Source: Nostoc sp. GT001 (GTDB lineage Bacteria > Cyanobacteriota > Cyanobacteriia > Cyanobacteriales > Nostocaceae). Taken from it: DNA of 58,846 nucleotides. Made by a program: the position numbers and the translations under genes. Below are positions 43,320-53,181 of this stretch, piece after piece. How positions within the stretch are numbered: the first letter of the stretch is position 1; every line of letters begins with the position of its first letter. The notes beneath the pieces are model-generated. The model was not told where the DNA came from. It worked only from the letters and a program-made list of their open reading frames with translations, and did not search any database. The stretch lies in assembly GCF_030382115.1 (NCBI RefSeq), contig NZ_JAUDRJ010000003.1, positions 1,778,044-1,836,889 on the forward strand, read 5' to 3'.

Positions 43320-44804
43320 TCATCTTTCATCAGGTTGTAAGTTAGAAAATAAACTCTGCCAATCGATATTGACAGTCTTTTCTCCCTGTTTAACCTCAAA
43401 TGTGACGTTAGAAGCTTTTCCTAGTTTTAGCGCTTGCACGCAAAGTTCTGCCACATCTTCACGGCTGATTTTGCCTCTAATATTGTCACCTTGCTCAAAT
43501 ATTAATTCCTTACCCCCTGCCTCTTCAGTTAAAGCACAAGGTCTAATAATTGTATAAGGAATTCCGCTTTCTCTTAAACTATCTTCTCCCTTCAACTTCC
43601 AAGTTAAAATTCCTCCCAATTGGTCATTTAATTTCACTGCTGGCGGTTCTTCATCTAAATTAATGCCAGGGCGTCCGGGACGAGTAACACCTGCTGAACT
43701 GACTAGGATAAATTGTGGTAAAGCTGTCCCGCCATAAGCTTTAATTGATTCCAACTGGAAAGTAAAACCACCTGGGGAAAATTTGGGATTTAAAGCGCCA
43801 TCGTATTCAAATTTGCTCAACATCAGTTGGAACGAACAAATTCTACTTTGCTCAATTGGCGGCGCATCTTTGACAACTTTTGCCCGAAAAACGGGAGTCA
43901 AATCTGCAAAGGGAATCTGAATATCTATCCAGGTATTAGCTACGGTATCGAAAGAATCGCTATATCCAATACCATCCCATTTTGTATCTGTCCGCAGAAA
44001 GATTTTATAACGCTGACCGTCACCTTTGACGCGCAATTTCACTCCTTCATAACCAGATAAGTTGAAGGGTGGATCAAAATTCTTCGTCCTGACAGAAGCA
44101 AATCCGCCAGAGTTAGCGGTGGAGACATTACCCGCAAATAAAGCTGTATTTTCTACTAATTGGATATTACTGGCACTGACGCCACCCATGACGACATCAT
44201 CCAGCGCTCCCCAATTATCCTTTAATTCTGCTGATGGCTTGGTGAAATCAAATATTAGTTTTTCCTTTGGTTGGGGCAAATATTTTGCCGCCGCTTGGAC
44301 TAAGTTTTTGACTCCTTGATATTCTACATTTTCGGGAGTGTCACCAACAATTTCTGGTTGGTAAAATTTGACACCTTGATAATATTTGGCTCTATCTGCT
44401 GTATCTCCCTCGACTGGTTGTACGCGCACTGCTGTGCAACAAATTACAGCTTGGATATCAGAAAGAACTAAAGGAGTTAAAGTTTCTGGTTGCGTAATAT
44501 CCGCAACTACTAAATCGATATCATTACCAAGAATTGACCGCGCTTTGTCAATATCTCGAACTAGGGCGCGAACTTTATAACCTAGTTTACGCGATCGCTG
44601 CACTACTCGTTTACCGACACCACCTGTTGCACCTGCTACTAATATTACACCCACGTTGCTTCCTCCATTGGGTCTATATTGATTATCCTTAGGACGACCT
44701 TGGATTAATTGCTGTACCCAGTTAAGGAAAGGAATTACCTCAAAGTAAGTCAGGGTTTCGATAAACCTGCCTAAGTCCCATTGAGAACGATTTTTGTCAG
44801 CCAT
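43320..44804 (-). CDS. Atypical SDR with nested CIA30 domain (HCF173-like)
   Basis: A 494-residue protein. The Rossmann part begins with VILVAGATGGVGKRVVQR at about residue 55 and resumes near residue 365 with FILVSSAGVTRPG. Between them (about 185-350) lies a CIA30-type beta domain, with DFTKPSAELKDNWGALDDVVMGG. SDR proteins with an inserted CIA30 domain are found in cyanobacteria and plants; plant HCF173 helps translate psbA in photosystem II assembly. A similar photosystem role is inferred. Soluble; start ATG 44802-44804. Confidence 0.88.
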   Translation of the reverse strand: MADKNRSQWDLGRFIETLTYFEVIPFLNWVQQLIQGRPKDNQYRPNGGSNVGVILVAGATGGVGKRVVQRSRKLGYKVRALVRDIDKARSILGNDIDLVVADITQPETLTPLVLSDIQAVICCTAVRVQPVEGDTADRAKYYQGVKFYQPEIVGDTPENVEYQGVKNLVQAAAKYLPQPKEKLIFDFTKPSAELKDNWGALDDVVMGGVSASNIQLVENTALFAGNVSTANSGGFASVRTKNFDPPFNLSGYEGVKLRVKGDGQRYKIFLRTDTKWDGIGYSDSFDTVANTWIDIQIPFADLTPVFRAKVVKDAPPIEQSRICSFQLMLSKFEYDGALNPKFSPGGFTFQLESIKAYGGTALPQFILVSSAGVTRPGRPGINLDEEPPAVKLNDQLGGILTWKLKGEDSLRESGIPYTIIRPCALTEEAGGKELIFEQGDNIRGKISREDVAELCVQALKLGKASNVTFEVKQGEKTVNIDWQSLFSNLQPDER

Positions 44805-45043
44805 ATTTGCGTCCTCATAACTTTATTTACTCTAACAATTTTGGGGAGAGTGGCGAATAATGTAGTTCAATTACTTGAAACGCGCTGCAATTTATTCAGA
44901 GCGCAAGAGTATCAAAAACAGGGTATGGGATGTAGAGGAAAGACGAAATGGTAAGCTGAGATTGTAGTTATTTCTGACAACAGGCATAAATTACTATCGC
45001 TACCAGAGCAGTAAAGCAGGCAGAATATAGCTTCCGGGCAACA

Positions 45044-45844
45044 ATGCAAAAACTCCTTTTTAATGACAAAGATAAATTTAAAGCCCAGGCCCTATTCCTT
45101 GGTAAAAGTATTAACTTACAGACGCTAGATAATTACGTTTGCTTGGCGAGTATGCCAATACTGGTTAGAGTCGGTGAGGAAGGCTACGCAGTACTCCTGG
45201 GCTATGGTGCGGTTGTGCTGTTTAACCTTGAGCCTGTAGAAAAGGTAGCCTTTTTAACTAAACTATCCTCTCAAATTAGCGGCCCTTTTGCCGAGCCGGA
45301 AACAGAAGAGGTGGAAGTTCATCTCAGTATTAGTGAGAGTGAACGAGCTAAAGAAGGAAAAATTTTACTGCATGAATTGAGTATAGAACGCTTGCAAATA
45401 GTGGCTGATATCCTCGCTAAGAGTGTTGTACTGTCTCACTATGAAACCAGCCTAGCGACTGTATTCGATCAAATTGAACCATTTGCAGCTAGTCTCCAGC
45501 GTGAAAACAGGAGTAGACAACAAAGCCGGGAATTACTACGTCAACTTGGGACTACCCTATTAGTTCAACATAAGATTGTGGGTCAAGTAGAAATTATCGA
45601 TAAGCCAGAGTTACTCTGGGAATCTCCACAGCTAGAAAACTTATATCTGCGCTTGGAAGATGAATACGAAATCCGTGAGCGTCATCATGCCCTGGAACGT
45701 AAACTAGAGCTAATTGCCCAAACCGCTCAAACGGTGCTGGAGTTTATGCAGCATAGCAGTAGTCAGCGAGTAGAGTGGTATGTGGTGATTCTGATTGTGG
45801 TAGAGGTTTTACTGTCACTGTACGATATCCTTTTCAAAGGCTAA
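45044..45844 (+). CDS. DUF155 (RMD1-type) protein with C-terminal membrane segment
   Basis: A 266-residue protein. The beta-rich N-terminal half contains VGEEGYAVLLGYGAVVLFN, a hallmark of the DUF155 family (yeast RMD1, Sif2). The helical second half (residues about 120-245) ends with a hydrophobic segment WYVVILIVVEVLLSLYDILF, as in other members, which should anchor it. Function in bacteria is unknown; eukaryotic members affect meiosis or mitochondrial translation. It is a single-gene unit. Confidence 0.88.
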   Translation: MQKLLFNDKDKFKAQALFLGKSINLQTLDNYVCLASMPILVRVGEEGYAVLLGYGAVVLFNLEPVEKVAFLTKLSSQISGPFAEPETEEVEVHLSISESERAKEGKILLHELSIERLQIVADILAKSVVLSHYETSLATVFDQIEPFAASLQRENRSRQQSRELLRQLGTTLLVQHKIVGQVEIIDKPELLWESPQLENLYLRLEDEYEIRERHHALERKLELIAQTAQTVLEFMQHSSSQRVEWYVVILIVVEVLLSLYDILFKG

Positions 45845-46047
45845 TGCTAAATTTGGGGTTGTGAGATAGCAAGGGAGCGATCGCAACTACTCAAAATTCA
45901 GTGCGAGAAATCGCTCCTCAGAGCCACACTATTAATAAGTTGCAAGCTCGGCTACGAACTGAAACTAGGTAGAAAAAAGCAGCGATCGCCTTGCTTGATA
46001 ATGCTAACTTGAAGTATCAACTCCTTCTCAGGTCGTATATGTGAGAT

Positions 46048-46569
46048 ATGACTAAACAAAATGACCGTACCAAAATTAACTTTAAAAGCATCTTGTTACT
46101 TGTTGGACTTGGAGGATTACCGCTTGGGATTTTAACTATTTTTATTCAAGTTACACCAAGCTGTGGCTGTAGTAATAGCAGTAAAAATACAATTGGAAGT
46201 TTTATTAGGGCACAACAAGCATATTTTTCCGAAAAATCAGTTTTCGCTCAATCGTATAGCTTGTTAGAGCTTGGAGATGGAGATGTACCAGCAGCTACAA
46301 CCTACTATCGATATTCTGTAGAAATGGGTAAGAATAAGTCATTTATATATGCAACGCCTAAAAAAGAGCTACCAACTGATTTATTGAAATTAGGTCTGGC
46401 AAAAAAGGGTTTTAACAGCCTTGTAGGTGCAGTTGCTTACGATACAAAAAACAAAACTAATGTTTCAATAATGTGCCGTTCTGAGAAACAGACTTTAGAT
46501 GAACCTCCCAAACCTGTTTTCAAGCAAGATAAGTTTAGCTGCCCTATCGGTTTTAAAACTATCAACTAA
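46048..46569 (+). CDS. Type IV pilin-like protein (GspH type)
   Basis: A 173-residue protein with a hydrophobic N-terminal segment (ILLLVGLGGLPLGILTIFI) and the following pattern SFIRAQQAYFSEKSVFAQSYSLLELG, characteristic of the pilin-like G/H proteins common in cyanobacteria. The C-terminus has two cysteines (CRSEKQ, FSCPIG) that may form a disulfide. It lacks a clear prepilin peptidase site, so it may simply be a secreted or anchored pilin-fold protein. Role unknown. Confidence 0.75.
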   Translation: MTKQNDRTKINFKSILLLVGLGGLPLGILTIFIQVTPSCGCSNSSKNTIGSFIRAQQAYFSEKSVFAQSYSLLELGDGDVPAATTYYRYSVEMGKNKSFIYATPKKELPTDLLKLGLAKKGFNSLVGAVAYDTKNKTNVSIMCRSEKQTLDEPPKPVFKQDKFSCPIGFKTIN

Positions 46570-46672
46570 GATGCGTTGATGGAAGAAGAGGGTAGTGGTA
46601 AATATGTAGTGAAAACTGATATTTACCACTAAGCTAAAACACATCTATTTGCAGATGAAAATTTTCTCAATA

Positions 46673-46700
46673 TCTTGTGGGGTGGGCATCTTGCCCGCCC
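46673..46700. repeat. CATCTTGCCCGCCC repeat, uninterrupted copy
   Basis: The stretch from TCTTGTGGGG to TTGCCCGCCC equals the interrupted copy at 34091-34111 plus 34348-34354, giving the empty site for the MITE at 34112-34340. Confidence 0.75.
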
Positions 46701-46722
46701 TGATTATGCAACTTGAATGCTG

Positions 46723-46863
46723 ATATCATGTCCGCTTGATTGCTTATTAAACCCGAAGAACCCCACCCCGCCAAAGCTGTGCTTTGTCTCCCCTCTCCCC
46801 GCAGGCGGAGAGGGGGTTGGGGGTGGGGTTATTTTATTATGGGTAATTTGGCGGACATGATAT
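46723..46863. mobile_element. MITE-like element, copy 1 (GCGGACATGATAT ends)
   Basis: A 13-bp inverted repeat ATATCATGTCCGC (46723-46735) / GCGGACATGATAT (46851-46863) bounds 141 bp containing the GC-rich hairpin CTCTCCCCGCAGGCGGAGAG and related text. A second copy with the same ends lies at 54645-54938. Confidence 0.75.
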
Positions 46864-46894
46864 GATTAGCTTACCCAGCAATGTTCTTGCGAAC

Positions 46895-49800
46895 TTACTG
46901 GCAAACTGGAATACGGATTTGAAACTCCGCTCCCTCGCCGGGATCTGAAGTGCAAGAGAGTGAACCACCATGTTTTTCGGTAACAATTTGGTAGCTAATC
47001 GACAAGCCCATACCTGTTCCTTTACCCACAGGTTTTGTGGTAAAGAAAGGATCGAACAGGCGACGGCGAACAGGCTCTGGTATACTCATCCCATTGTCTG
47101 CAATCCGAATTTCGACTTGATGAGCATCAATTTGTGCAGTGTAAATAGTAATAGTTGGAATTTTTATTTGTCCTTGATTGTCCGTTAATGACTCTTCCAA
47201 AGCATCGATCGCATTACTCAACACATTCATAAATACTTGATTTAGCTGCCCTGCATAGCATTGCACTTGGGGCAAATTACCGTAATGTTTAACAAGCTCA
47301 ATACCGGGACGATCTGACTTGGCTTTGAAGCGATGTTGCAGAATCATTATGGTACTGTCAATGCCCTCATGAATATTAACAGCTTTAATTTCGGCTTCGT
47401 CCATACGTGAGAAAGTTCGCAGAGAAGCGACAATTTGCCGAATTCGGTCTGCCCCAACCCACATAGAAGACAGTAGCTTCGGCAGGTCTTCTAGCACGAA
47501 TTCTAGATCGATCGCCTCTGCTTCTGACTGAATCTCTGAATGGGGAGATGGGTAATGTTTCTGGTAAAGTTCCAGCAGTCTTAGTACATCTTGGGTGTAA
47601 CTGTTGGCATGGGTCAGATTGCCAAAGATAAAATTGACTGGATTGTTGATTTCGTGAGCAACCCCAGCTACCAGTTGCCCCAAGCTCGACATTTTCTCGG
47701 TCTGCACAAGTTGAGCCTGGGTTTGTTGTAGTTTATACAGAGATTTTTCGATTTGTTCGGCTTTTTCTCGCTCTCGCGTTTCGGATGCTTGCAAAGCTGC
47801 ATTTTTAGTTTCGAGTTCTTGTGATTTAGCTTCCAGTTGTTCTGAGTAAGCTTGCAGGTTGCTGTAAAGACGGGCGTTGTCGATCGCAATCGAAATTTGT
47901 GCTATCAATAAACTCAGCACATTTACCTGTTCTGAGGTAAATGCACCAGAAATGAGATTATTTTCCAGGTAAATAATACCAGTAAACTTGCCAGAATGAA
48001 TCAACGGCAAACACAAAATTGACTTGGATTGGTAAGTGGTGATATAAGCATCAGCCACAAAACGTGAGTCTTTAACAGCATTGTCTAAAACCAGATTGTT
48101 TCTAGTTCTTTCGACATAATTTAATAAAGCAACCGGGAGTAAAGGGGAATTGCTTTTCTCCTCTGTGTTAACAACAACGCTAACCTCCTTACCTATAACT
48201 ATTCCCGTCGCTTCTAACATCCATTGATTCTCGTGCTTGGCAATAAAGTAACCTTGTTGAGCGCCAGCATTTTCGACCACAATCTTCATCAATTTTTCGA
48301 GCAGCTGAGTTAGCACCATTTCTTCTGACAGCACTTGTGCAGCTTTCATCACTGTCATAAAGTCGAGAATCTGAGCGCCTCCTGTAGTCGTAGAGCTTGT
48401 TTGAAGAGTGTGCAGGTAATTCGTTTCTATTTTTTCTGTATTTGACCGCAAAATTAATTGCGGATAGCGTGCTTCTAAATCTTTGACTTTAGCAACAGCA
48501 CCCCAATGACTATAAGCGTAGTAGGCATTGGTCATGTAGGCTTGAGCAATCGTTTCTTTACCCCATGACAAATAAAATTTGGCTGCGAGTTCGTGGGCGA
48601 TCGCTTCTTCGTTGATATACTCGTTTTCTTTAGCAAGTGCGATCGCTTTTTCATACATCTCGATCGCTTCGATTTTCTCGCCTAAAACCCGATGCCGTTC
48701 TGCCTCCACCAAATAGAATTTGTGTAAATGATTCATTGGGGCATAATCCGCCCATTTTTGGCTTTTTTCTTGATTAGCTTGGACGCGATCGAGGATGGCC
48801 TTTTGCTCTGATTCTTGGGTATTGGGATAGACTGCTAGCCGTACTAAAGAATCGTAAAAATTGAATATAGGGACAAGGGGCATTCCTACTACTGCATCTA
48901 AATACTTCTCTGCTATAGTGAGATTCTCAATCGCTTCCGAGTAATTTTCAAACCAATAACAAAGCAAAAATTTGTTCAAATATATGTAGCCAACTCCCCC
49001 ATTGTCGTTTGCTTGCTGGTGCAGTGGCAACCTTATCTGTTCATCGCAGGCTTCACCCTTGAGCAGGCAGGGATTTTCATTTTTTCCCAGTAGATTTAAG
49101 GTAGCCTGCCAATAGATTTCTATATAATAAAGCGCTGTTTCTTGCTTGGTTTTATGGATAGCATCTCTGCTTCTTGCTATCTCTCTTTCAAGGACAGTCA
49201 GTTCTTTACCGCTAAAGTAAGCTAAACAGGAGTACTGGAGTAGACTATAGCCTGCATATTCTAAATCTCCTGTCTCCATTCCGCTAGAGTGACCTGACAG
49301 CAAAGGCTCTAAGCTTTCTTTCAGATGCTCTTTCCAATGTCGGATAAATAGATTTACGATGAAAACTGTCTTGGCTTTGATTTCTTGAGCATTTAACTTT
49401 GACACTAGATTTAAAGCCAACTGACCAAATTTATAACCTGAATCAATATCTCCCACAATGGCACAAAGAAGAAAACCATAATTGGCATAAGCAAAGGGAG
49501 AAACGGTAGCATTACCATATTCGACGGATAATTGTACTTGTTTGCACACCGTCAAGGGCAACAGTGCAGGAGCAACAATATATGCGGGAGCAAAGATACT
49601 TGACAAAAGTCTAATGGCTGCTAATTTATAGCGATCGCTCATTTGAGGTAGCTCAATTAAATCTTCAATTCGCGTTCCACTCAAAATTGCCGCAGTGTCC
49701 GCCAATCCTTGCCCAATGTCTGACGCGTTCGGTTCTTGAGGAAACTCCACCCCTAACAGCTTTAAAACTTGTAGCGCTGTGTTAACCGCTTCTAGCAGCC

Positions 49801-52363
49801 TGTTCTGCCCCATATAAGCTTGCATCTGGACTTCATACACTTTAATTTTGTCCAGTAGCGTCACAGCACAGTTTTGGACGATCTCAAACAATCTCTGCAT
49901 TTCTTCAAAATCACCGCTCAAAAAAGCTGCCTCTGCCGCTTCTGAGTGTAGTGTTAATGTCAGTTCATATTCACACTTCCAGCTTTCTTCTGCTAACAGT
50001 CCCAAACCAACTTGCAAATATTTGATGGCGGAATCATGGGCTGTGGCTGCTTTTGCTCTTTGACCAGCGATGAGATTTAGTTCTGCAAGTTGATATTTTT
50101 CTGTTTCAGATATCAGTAAATCAGTACCGTAATTGAGTTGATTAACTAAAGCAAATATATTTTCTTTGCGTTCTTCTGGTGTTGTATTTTGTAGCAGTAA
50201 TTGACCAATTTTCAGATGCGTTGCTTGCTTGCGATCGTCGGGAATTAGAGAGTACGCCGCTTGCTGTACTCTGTCATGTAAAAACTTGTAATCAACCTTG
50301 ACATCAGTTAAAGTAATTCCGTCAGATTCTTCCTGATTAAACGCTAAGGGAATTTTGTAGTCCTGACTTAACGGTAGAATTAACCCAGCTTGCAGGGCTG
50401 ACCACAATTGCGCCGCAGTTGTAAGAGAAGATGCTTCGTTGACGATCGCTAATACATCTAAGTTAAAAGTATTACCAATACAAGCAGCCAGTTTCAGAAC
50501 TTGTTGCGTTTCTAATGACAGTTTGCGAATATTTCTCGCTGTCAGTTCAACAACATTCAGGTCAGTAATACCAATCCCTTGAATATGTTGAATATCCCAC
50601 TGCCACACCCCAGACTGGAAGTTGTATGTTAGTAAGTCTTCTTGGTGTAGGGTTTTCAGCAGTTGCGTTAAGAAGAAGGGGTTTCCTCCGGTTTTATGGA
50701 ATAGTAATTCTGCTAGTGGCTGACTGTGTTCTATGTGATTCAATGTATCACTAATTAACGCTTCCACATCCCTTAACTGCAATGGTGACAAAACGATGTT
50801 ATTCACCACCGCACCAGAGGATTGAATTTTGGACAAACTCATCATCAATGGATGGGTGGGCGACACTTCATTATCACGGTATGCCCCGATTAGCAATAAA
50901 TATTTGCGATCAGTATCCGTCATCAATAGCTCAATTAAGTTCAGTGATGCCGAATCTGCCCACTGCAAGTCATCCAGAAAGACAACTAAGGGATGGTCTT
51001 GGTTCGTAAATACCCCAATGAATTGCCCAAAAACGCGATTGAAACGGTTTTGAGATTCTGTCGCTCCCAATTGTGTTACAGGTGGCACAGTTCCAATAAT
51101 GAGTTCGACTTCGGGAATCACATCAATAATGACTTGCCCGTTTTCTCCCAACGCGGTTAACAATTTCTCTTTCCACTCTTGGATTTGGGCAACGCTTTCG
51201 GTGAGTAATTGCCCAATCAAAGATTGGAACGCCTGAATCAACGACGTGTATGGAATATTGCGTTTGAACTGATCGAACTTACCTGCAATGAAATAACCTC
51301 TGGCCCCGACAATCGGTTTATGAACTTCATTGACGACACTCGTCTTGCCAATGCCCGAATAACCAGAGACGAGCATGAGTTCGCTGCTACCACCTGCCAC
51401 ACACTCAAATCCAGTCATTAATGTTGCTACTTCTGCTTCACGTCCGTAGAGTTGTTGTCCAATCAAAAAATGCCCAGATTTGTCTTGTCTCCCTGGTACG
51501 AAGTTTTCAATCTTGCCAATTACTTGAAGTTGAAACAAGCATTCCTCTAAATCCGCTTTCAGTCCCCAAGCGCTTTGATACCGATCCTCTGCTGTTTTCG
51601 CTAACAGTTTCAAAATAATTGCACTAATCCCCTCTGGCACATCTTCCAGAACACGACACACGGTTTTGCTACAGGGTGCGACTGGCATTTTGGCGATGTG
51701 ACAGTGGATCAACTCCATCGGATCGCTAGCATAAAACGGCAGCGTACCAGTTAGCATTTCATACAAGGTGACACCCAACGAATAAAAGTCGGTGCGATAG
51801 TCGCACACCCGGTTCATTCTGCCTGTTTGCTCAGGCGACATATAGGCAAGTGTACCTTCAAGCAAATTAGGATTGCTCAAGGTGTGATTTTCTCGATCGA
51901 GGCGGGAGGAAATACTGAAGTCAATCAGTTTGATTTCCCCTGATTCGGGATTAATTAAAATATTGTGCGGCTTAATATCTTTATGTATAATTTTTTGGGC
52001 GTGTAGTTCTCCTAAAGTCTGTGCCAAATTAATTGCCACCTTGAGAAAAGTAATCAAGGTAGTTTTTTGAGTTGTAATCATTTCTTTGAGCAAGCAACCT
52101 GGAATATCTTCTAATACCAAAGCCAAACCATGCTGATAATTCTTTAACTCGTAGGCTTTAACAATGCCAGGAATTCGCAGGGACTCAATGATTTGATATT
52201 CATGGCGCAGTCGAGCAATATCTTCCAGAGGTGGATGTTCGCACTGAAGAGTTTTGATCGCCACAGAGACATTATCGGTTTCTCGCCGTCCACGATAAAT
52301 GACGGTTTTACTACCGGAGTGAAGGGTTTCGAGGAGTTGATAACCAGATAAAGTAGCTGTCAT
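46895..52363 (-). CDS. hstK: HstK-type serine/threonine kinase, AAA, GAF and histidine kinase hybrid
   Basis: I take ATG 52361-52363 (MTATLSGYQLLETLHSGS) as start; a frame with 13 more residues is also open. The 1822-residue protein has a Ser/Thr kinase domain (VAIKTLQ lysine, IIHKDIKPHN, DFSISSRL), then an AAA/STAND ATPase (Walker A SGYSGIGKTSVV), a long helical repeat region, a GAF domain (QGYFIAKHENQWMLEATG) and a C-terminal histidine kinase (SSLGQLVAGVAHEINNPVNF, ADNGMSIPEP, TGMGLSISYQI). Such proteins are numerous in Nostoc-type cyanobacteria and known from Anabaena HstK. The signal sensed is unknown. No partner gene is adjacent. Confidence 0.92.
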   Translation of the reverse strand: MTATLSGYQLLETLHSGSKTVIYRGRRETDNVSVAIKTLQCEHPPLEDIARLRHEYQIIESLRIPGIVKAYELKNYQHGLALVLEDIPGCLLKEMITTQKTTLITFLKVAINLAQTLGELHAQKIIHKDIKPHNILINPESGEIKLIDFSISSRLDRENHTLSNPNLLEGTLAYMSPEQTGRMNRVCDYRTDFYSLGVTLYEMLTGTLPFYASDPMELIHCHIAKMPVAPCSKTVCRVLEDVPEGISAIILKLLAKTAEDRYQSAWGLKADLEECLFQLQVIGKIENFVPGRQDKSGHFLIGQQLYGREAEVATLMTGFECVAGGSSELMLVSGYSGIGKTSVVNEVHKPIVGARGYFIAGKFDQFKRNIPYTSLIQAFQSLIGQLLTESVAQIQEWKEKLLTALGENGQVIIDVIPEVELIIGTVPPVTQLGATESQNRFNRVFGQFIGVFTNQDHPLVVFLDDLQWADSASLNLIELLMTDTDRKYLLLIGAYRDNEVSPTHPLMMSLSKIQSSGAVVNNIVLSPLQLRDVEALISDTLNHIEHSQPLAELLFHKTGGNPFFLTQLLKTLHQEDLLTYNFQSGVWQWDIQHIQGIGITDLNVVELTARNIRKLSLETQQVLKLAACIGNTFNLDVLAIVNEASSLTTAAQLWSALQAGLILPLSQDYKIPLAFNQEESDGITLTDVKVDYKFLHDRVQQAAYSLIPDDRKQATHLKIGQLLLQNTTPEERKENIFALVNQLNYGTDLLISETEKYQLAELNLIAGQRAKAATAHDSAIKYLQVGLGLLAEESWKCEYELTLTLHSEAAEAAFLSGDFEEMQRLFEIVQNCAVTLLDKIKVYEVQMQAYMGQNRLLEAVNTALQVLKLLGVEFPQEPNASDIGQGLADTAAILSGTRIEDLIELPQMSDRYKLAAIRLLSSIFAPAYIVAPALLPLTVCKQVQLSVEYGNATVSPFAYANYGFLLCAIVGDIDSGYKFGQLALNLVSKLNAQEIKAKTVFIVNLFIRHWKEHLKESLEPLLSGHSSGMETGDLEYAGYSLLQYSCLAYFSGKELTVLEREIARSRDAIHKTKQETALYYIEIYWQATLNLLGKNENPCLLKGEACDEQIRLPLHQQANDNGGVGYIYLNKFLLCYWFENYSEAIENLTIAEKYLDAVVGMPLVPIFNFYDSLVRLAVYPNTQESEQKAILDRVQANQEKSQKWADYAPMNHLHKFYLVEAERHRVLGEKIEAIEMYEKAIALAKENEYINEEAIAHELAAKFYLSWGKETIAQAYMTNAYYAYSHWGAVAKVKDLEARYPQLILRSNTEKIETNYLHTLQTSSTTTGGAQILDFMTVMKAAQVLSEEMVLTQLLEKLMKIVVENAGAQQGYFIAKHENQWMLEATGIVIGKEVSVVVNTEEKSNSPLLPVALLNYVERTRNNLVLDNAVKDSRFVADAYITTYQSKSILCLPLIHSGKFTGIIYLENNLISGAFTSEQVNVLSLLIAQISIAIDNARLYSNLQAYSEQLEAKSQELETKNAALQASETREREKAEQIEKSLYKLQQTQAQLVQTEKMSSLGQLVAGVAHEINNPVNFIFGNLTHANSYTQDVLRLLELYQKHYPSPHSEIQSEAEAIDLEFVLEDLPKLLSSMWVGADRIRQIVASLRTFSRMDEAEIKAVNIHEGIDSTIMILQHRFKAKSDRPGIELVKHYGNLPQVQCYAGQLNQVFMNVLSNAIDALEESLTDNQGQIKIPTITIYTAQIDAHQVEIRIADNGMSIPEPVRRRLFDPFFTTKPVGKGTGMGLSISYQIVTEKHGGSLSCTSDPGEGAEFQIRIPVCQ

Positions 52364-53063
52364 TGTTTTTTCTTGCAATATAAGCATTCTTAATATGCCC
52401 ATGCAAATTTAGCTTTGTAACATCTGAGACGAAAATAAGCATATATTTACGAGATGTTACATAAATAAATTGGAATAAAAGTGTCTATTGTTACTTTATT
52501 TTCACGGTTTTTTGCATGTTTATTACCTGTGATGAAGTAACGCTTATCTTATTGCAGCCGCAAGTAAAGACATGACACCACAAATCAAAGCCAACGCCTA
52601 TTTTCTCTTCAAATTGGATAATTTAGCATGGCTGCCATTTTTTGCAATTTTTTGCCTATCTCTTCTAACCCTCTTCTGTCACTCTCCGGGAGGGCGATCG
52701 CTAGAAGCCTCATGAGGCAATCAATACAAGCTATACTATTAGAAAAAAATAGGACTTGTATTTGTTATTAGAAAATAATCGCGCAATCGCTCGCTATACA
52801 AAAGCTCTAGATTATAGAAAAGGTAAATGTTTTCGGAGAGTGACAGAAGCGCCCAAGGAAAGCGATCACATTCCCAATGGATGTAAAGAAACATTTCTGT
52901 TTCTTGAAAGCACCGCACTGGCGGCGTTTTCCGCCCGTTATGGATGAAAGAAACAATAAGCATGGGCGCATGGGCGAAATACCAGATACATTTATAAGTA
53001 TCCTGACAGTTAAAACCGTACCCACAATAGTGTATTAAAAAAAGCCTGATTGAAAGCATGGTT
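52364..53063. other. Intergenic region before the IS110-family element
   Basis: About 700 bp. Nothing convincing is coded; frames seen on both strands are short and do not resemble known proteins. A dyad CCTCATGAGG lies at 52709-52718. The left end of the IS110-type element must lie in the last few hundred bases but I cannot define it. Confidence 0.5.
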
Positions 53064-53143
53064 CTGGGTTGAATGGTTATGGCATTGGTGAAGGAAAATT
53101 TTCCTATCCCGTTTCAGAGATTATCTACATATAACCAACCCAG
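53064..53143 (+). ncRNA. Structured RNA upstream of the IS110 transposase, candidate bridge RNA
   Basis: CTGGGTT (53064-53070) and GGTTAT (53075-53080) pair with ATAACC (53131-53136) and AACCCAG (53137-53143), making a perfect 13-bp stem with a 4-base bulge GAAT. Inside is the dyad AGGAAAATTTTCCT (53092-53105). IS110-group elements carry a structured bridge RNA in the non-coding segment before the transposase gene; the location fits. Sequence-level assignment of its guide loops was not possible. Confidence 0.5.
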
Positions 53144-53181
53144 GTCAGGACATATTGGAATGATCAAACTGGGGTGCCAAG

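Noticed and set aside
46895..52402. Longer start for the HstK-type kinase
   Set aside because: The extra 13 residues have no homology pattern; the family normally starts near MTATLSGYQLLE.
52739..53059. 106-residue frame upstream of the IS110 gene on the minus strand
   Set aside because: No recognised protein, low-complexity composition, and a competing frame on the other strand; more likely non-coding.
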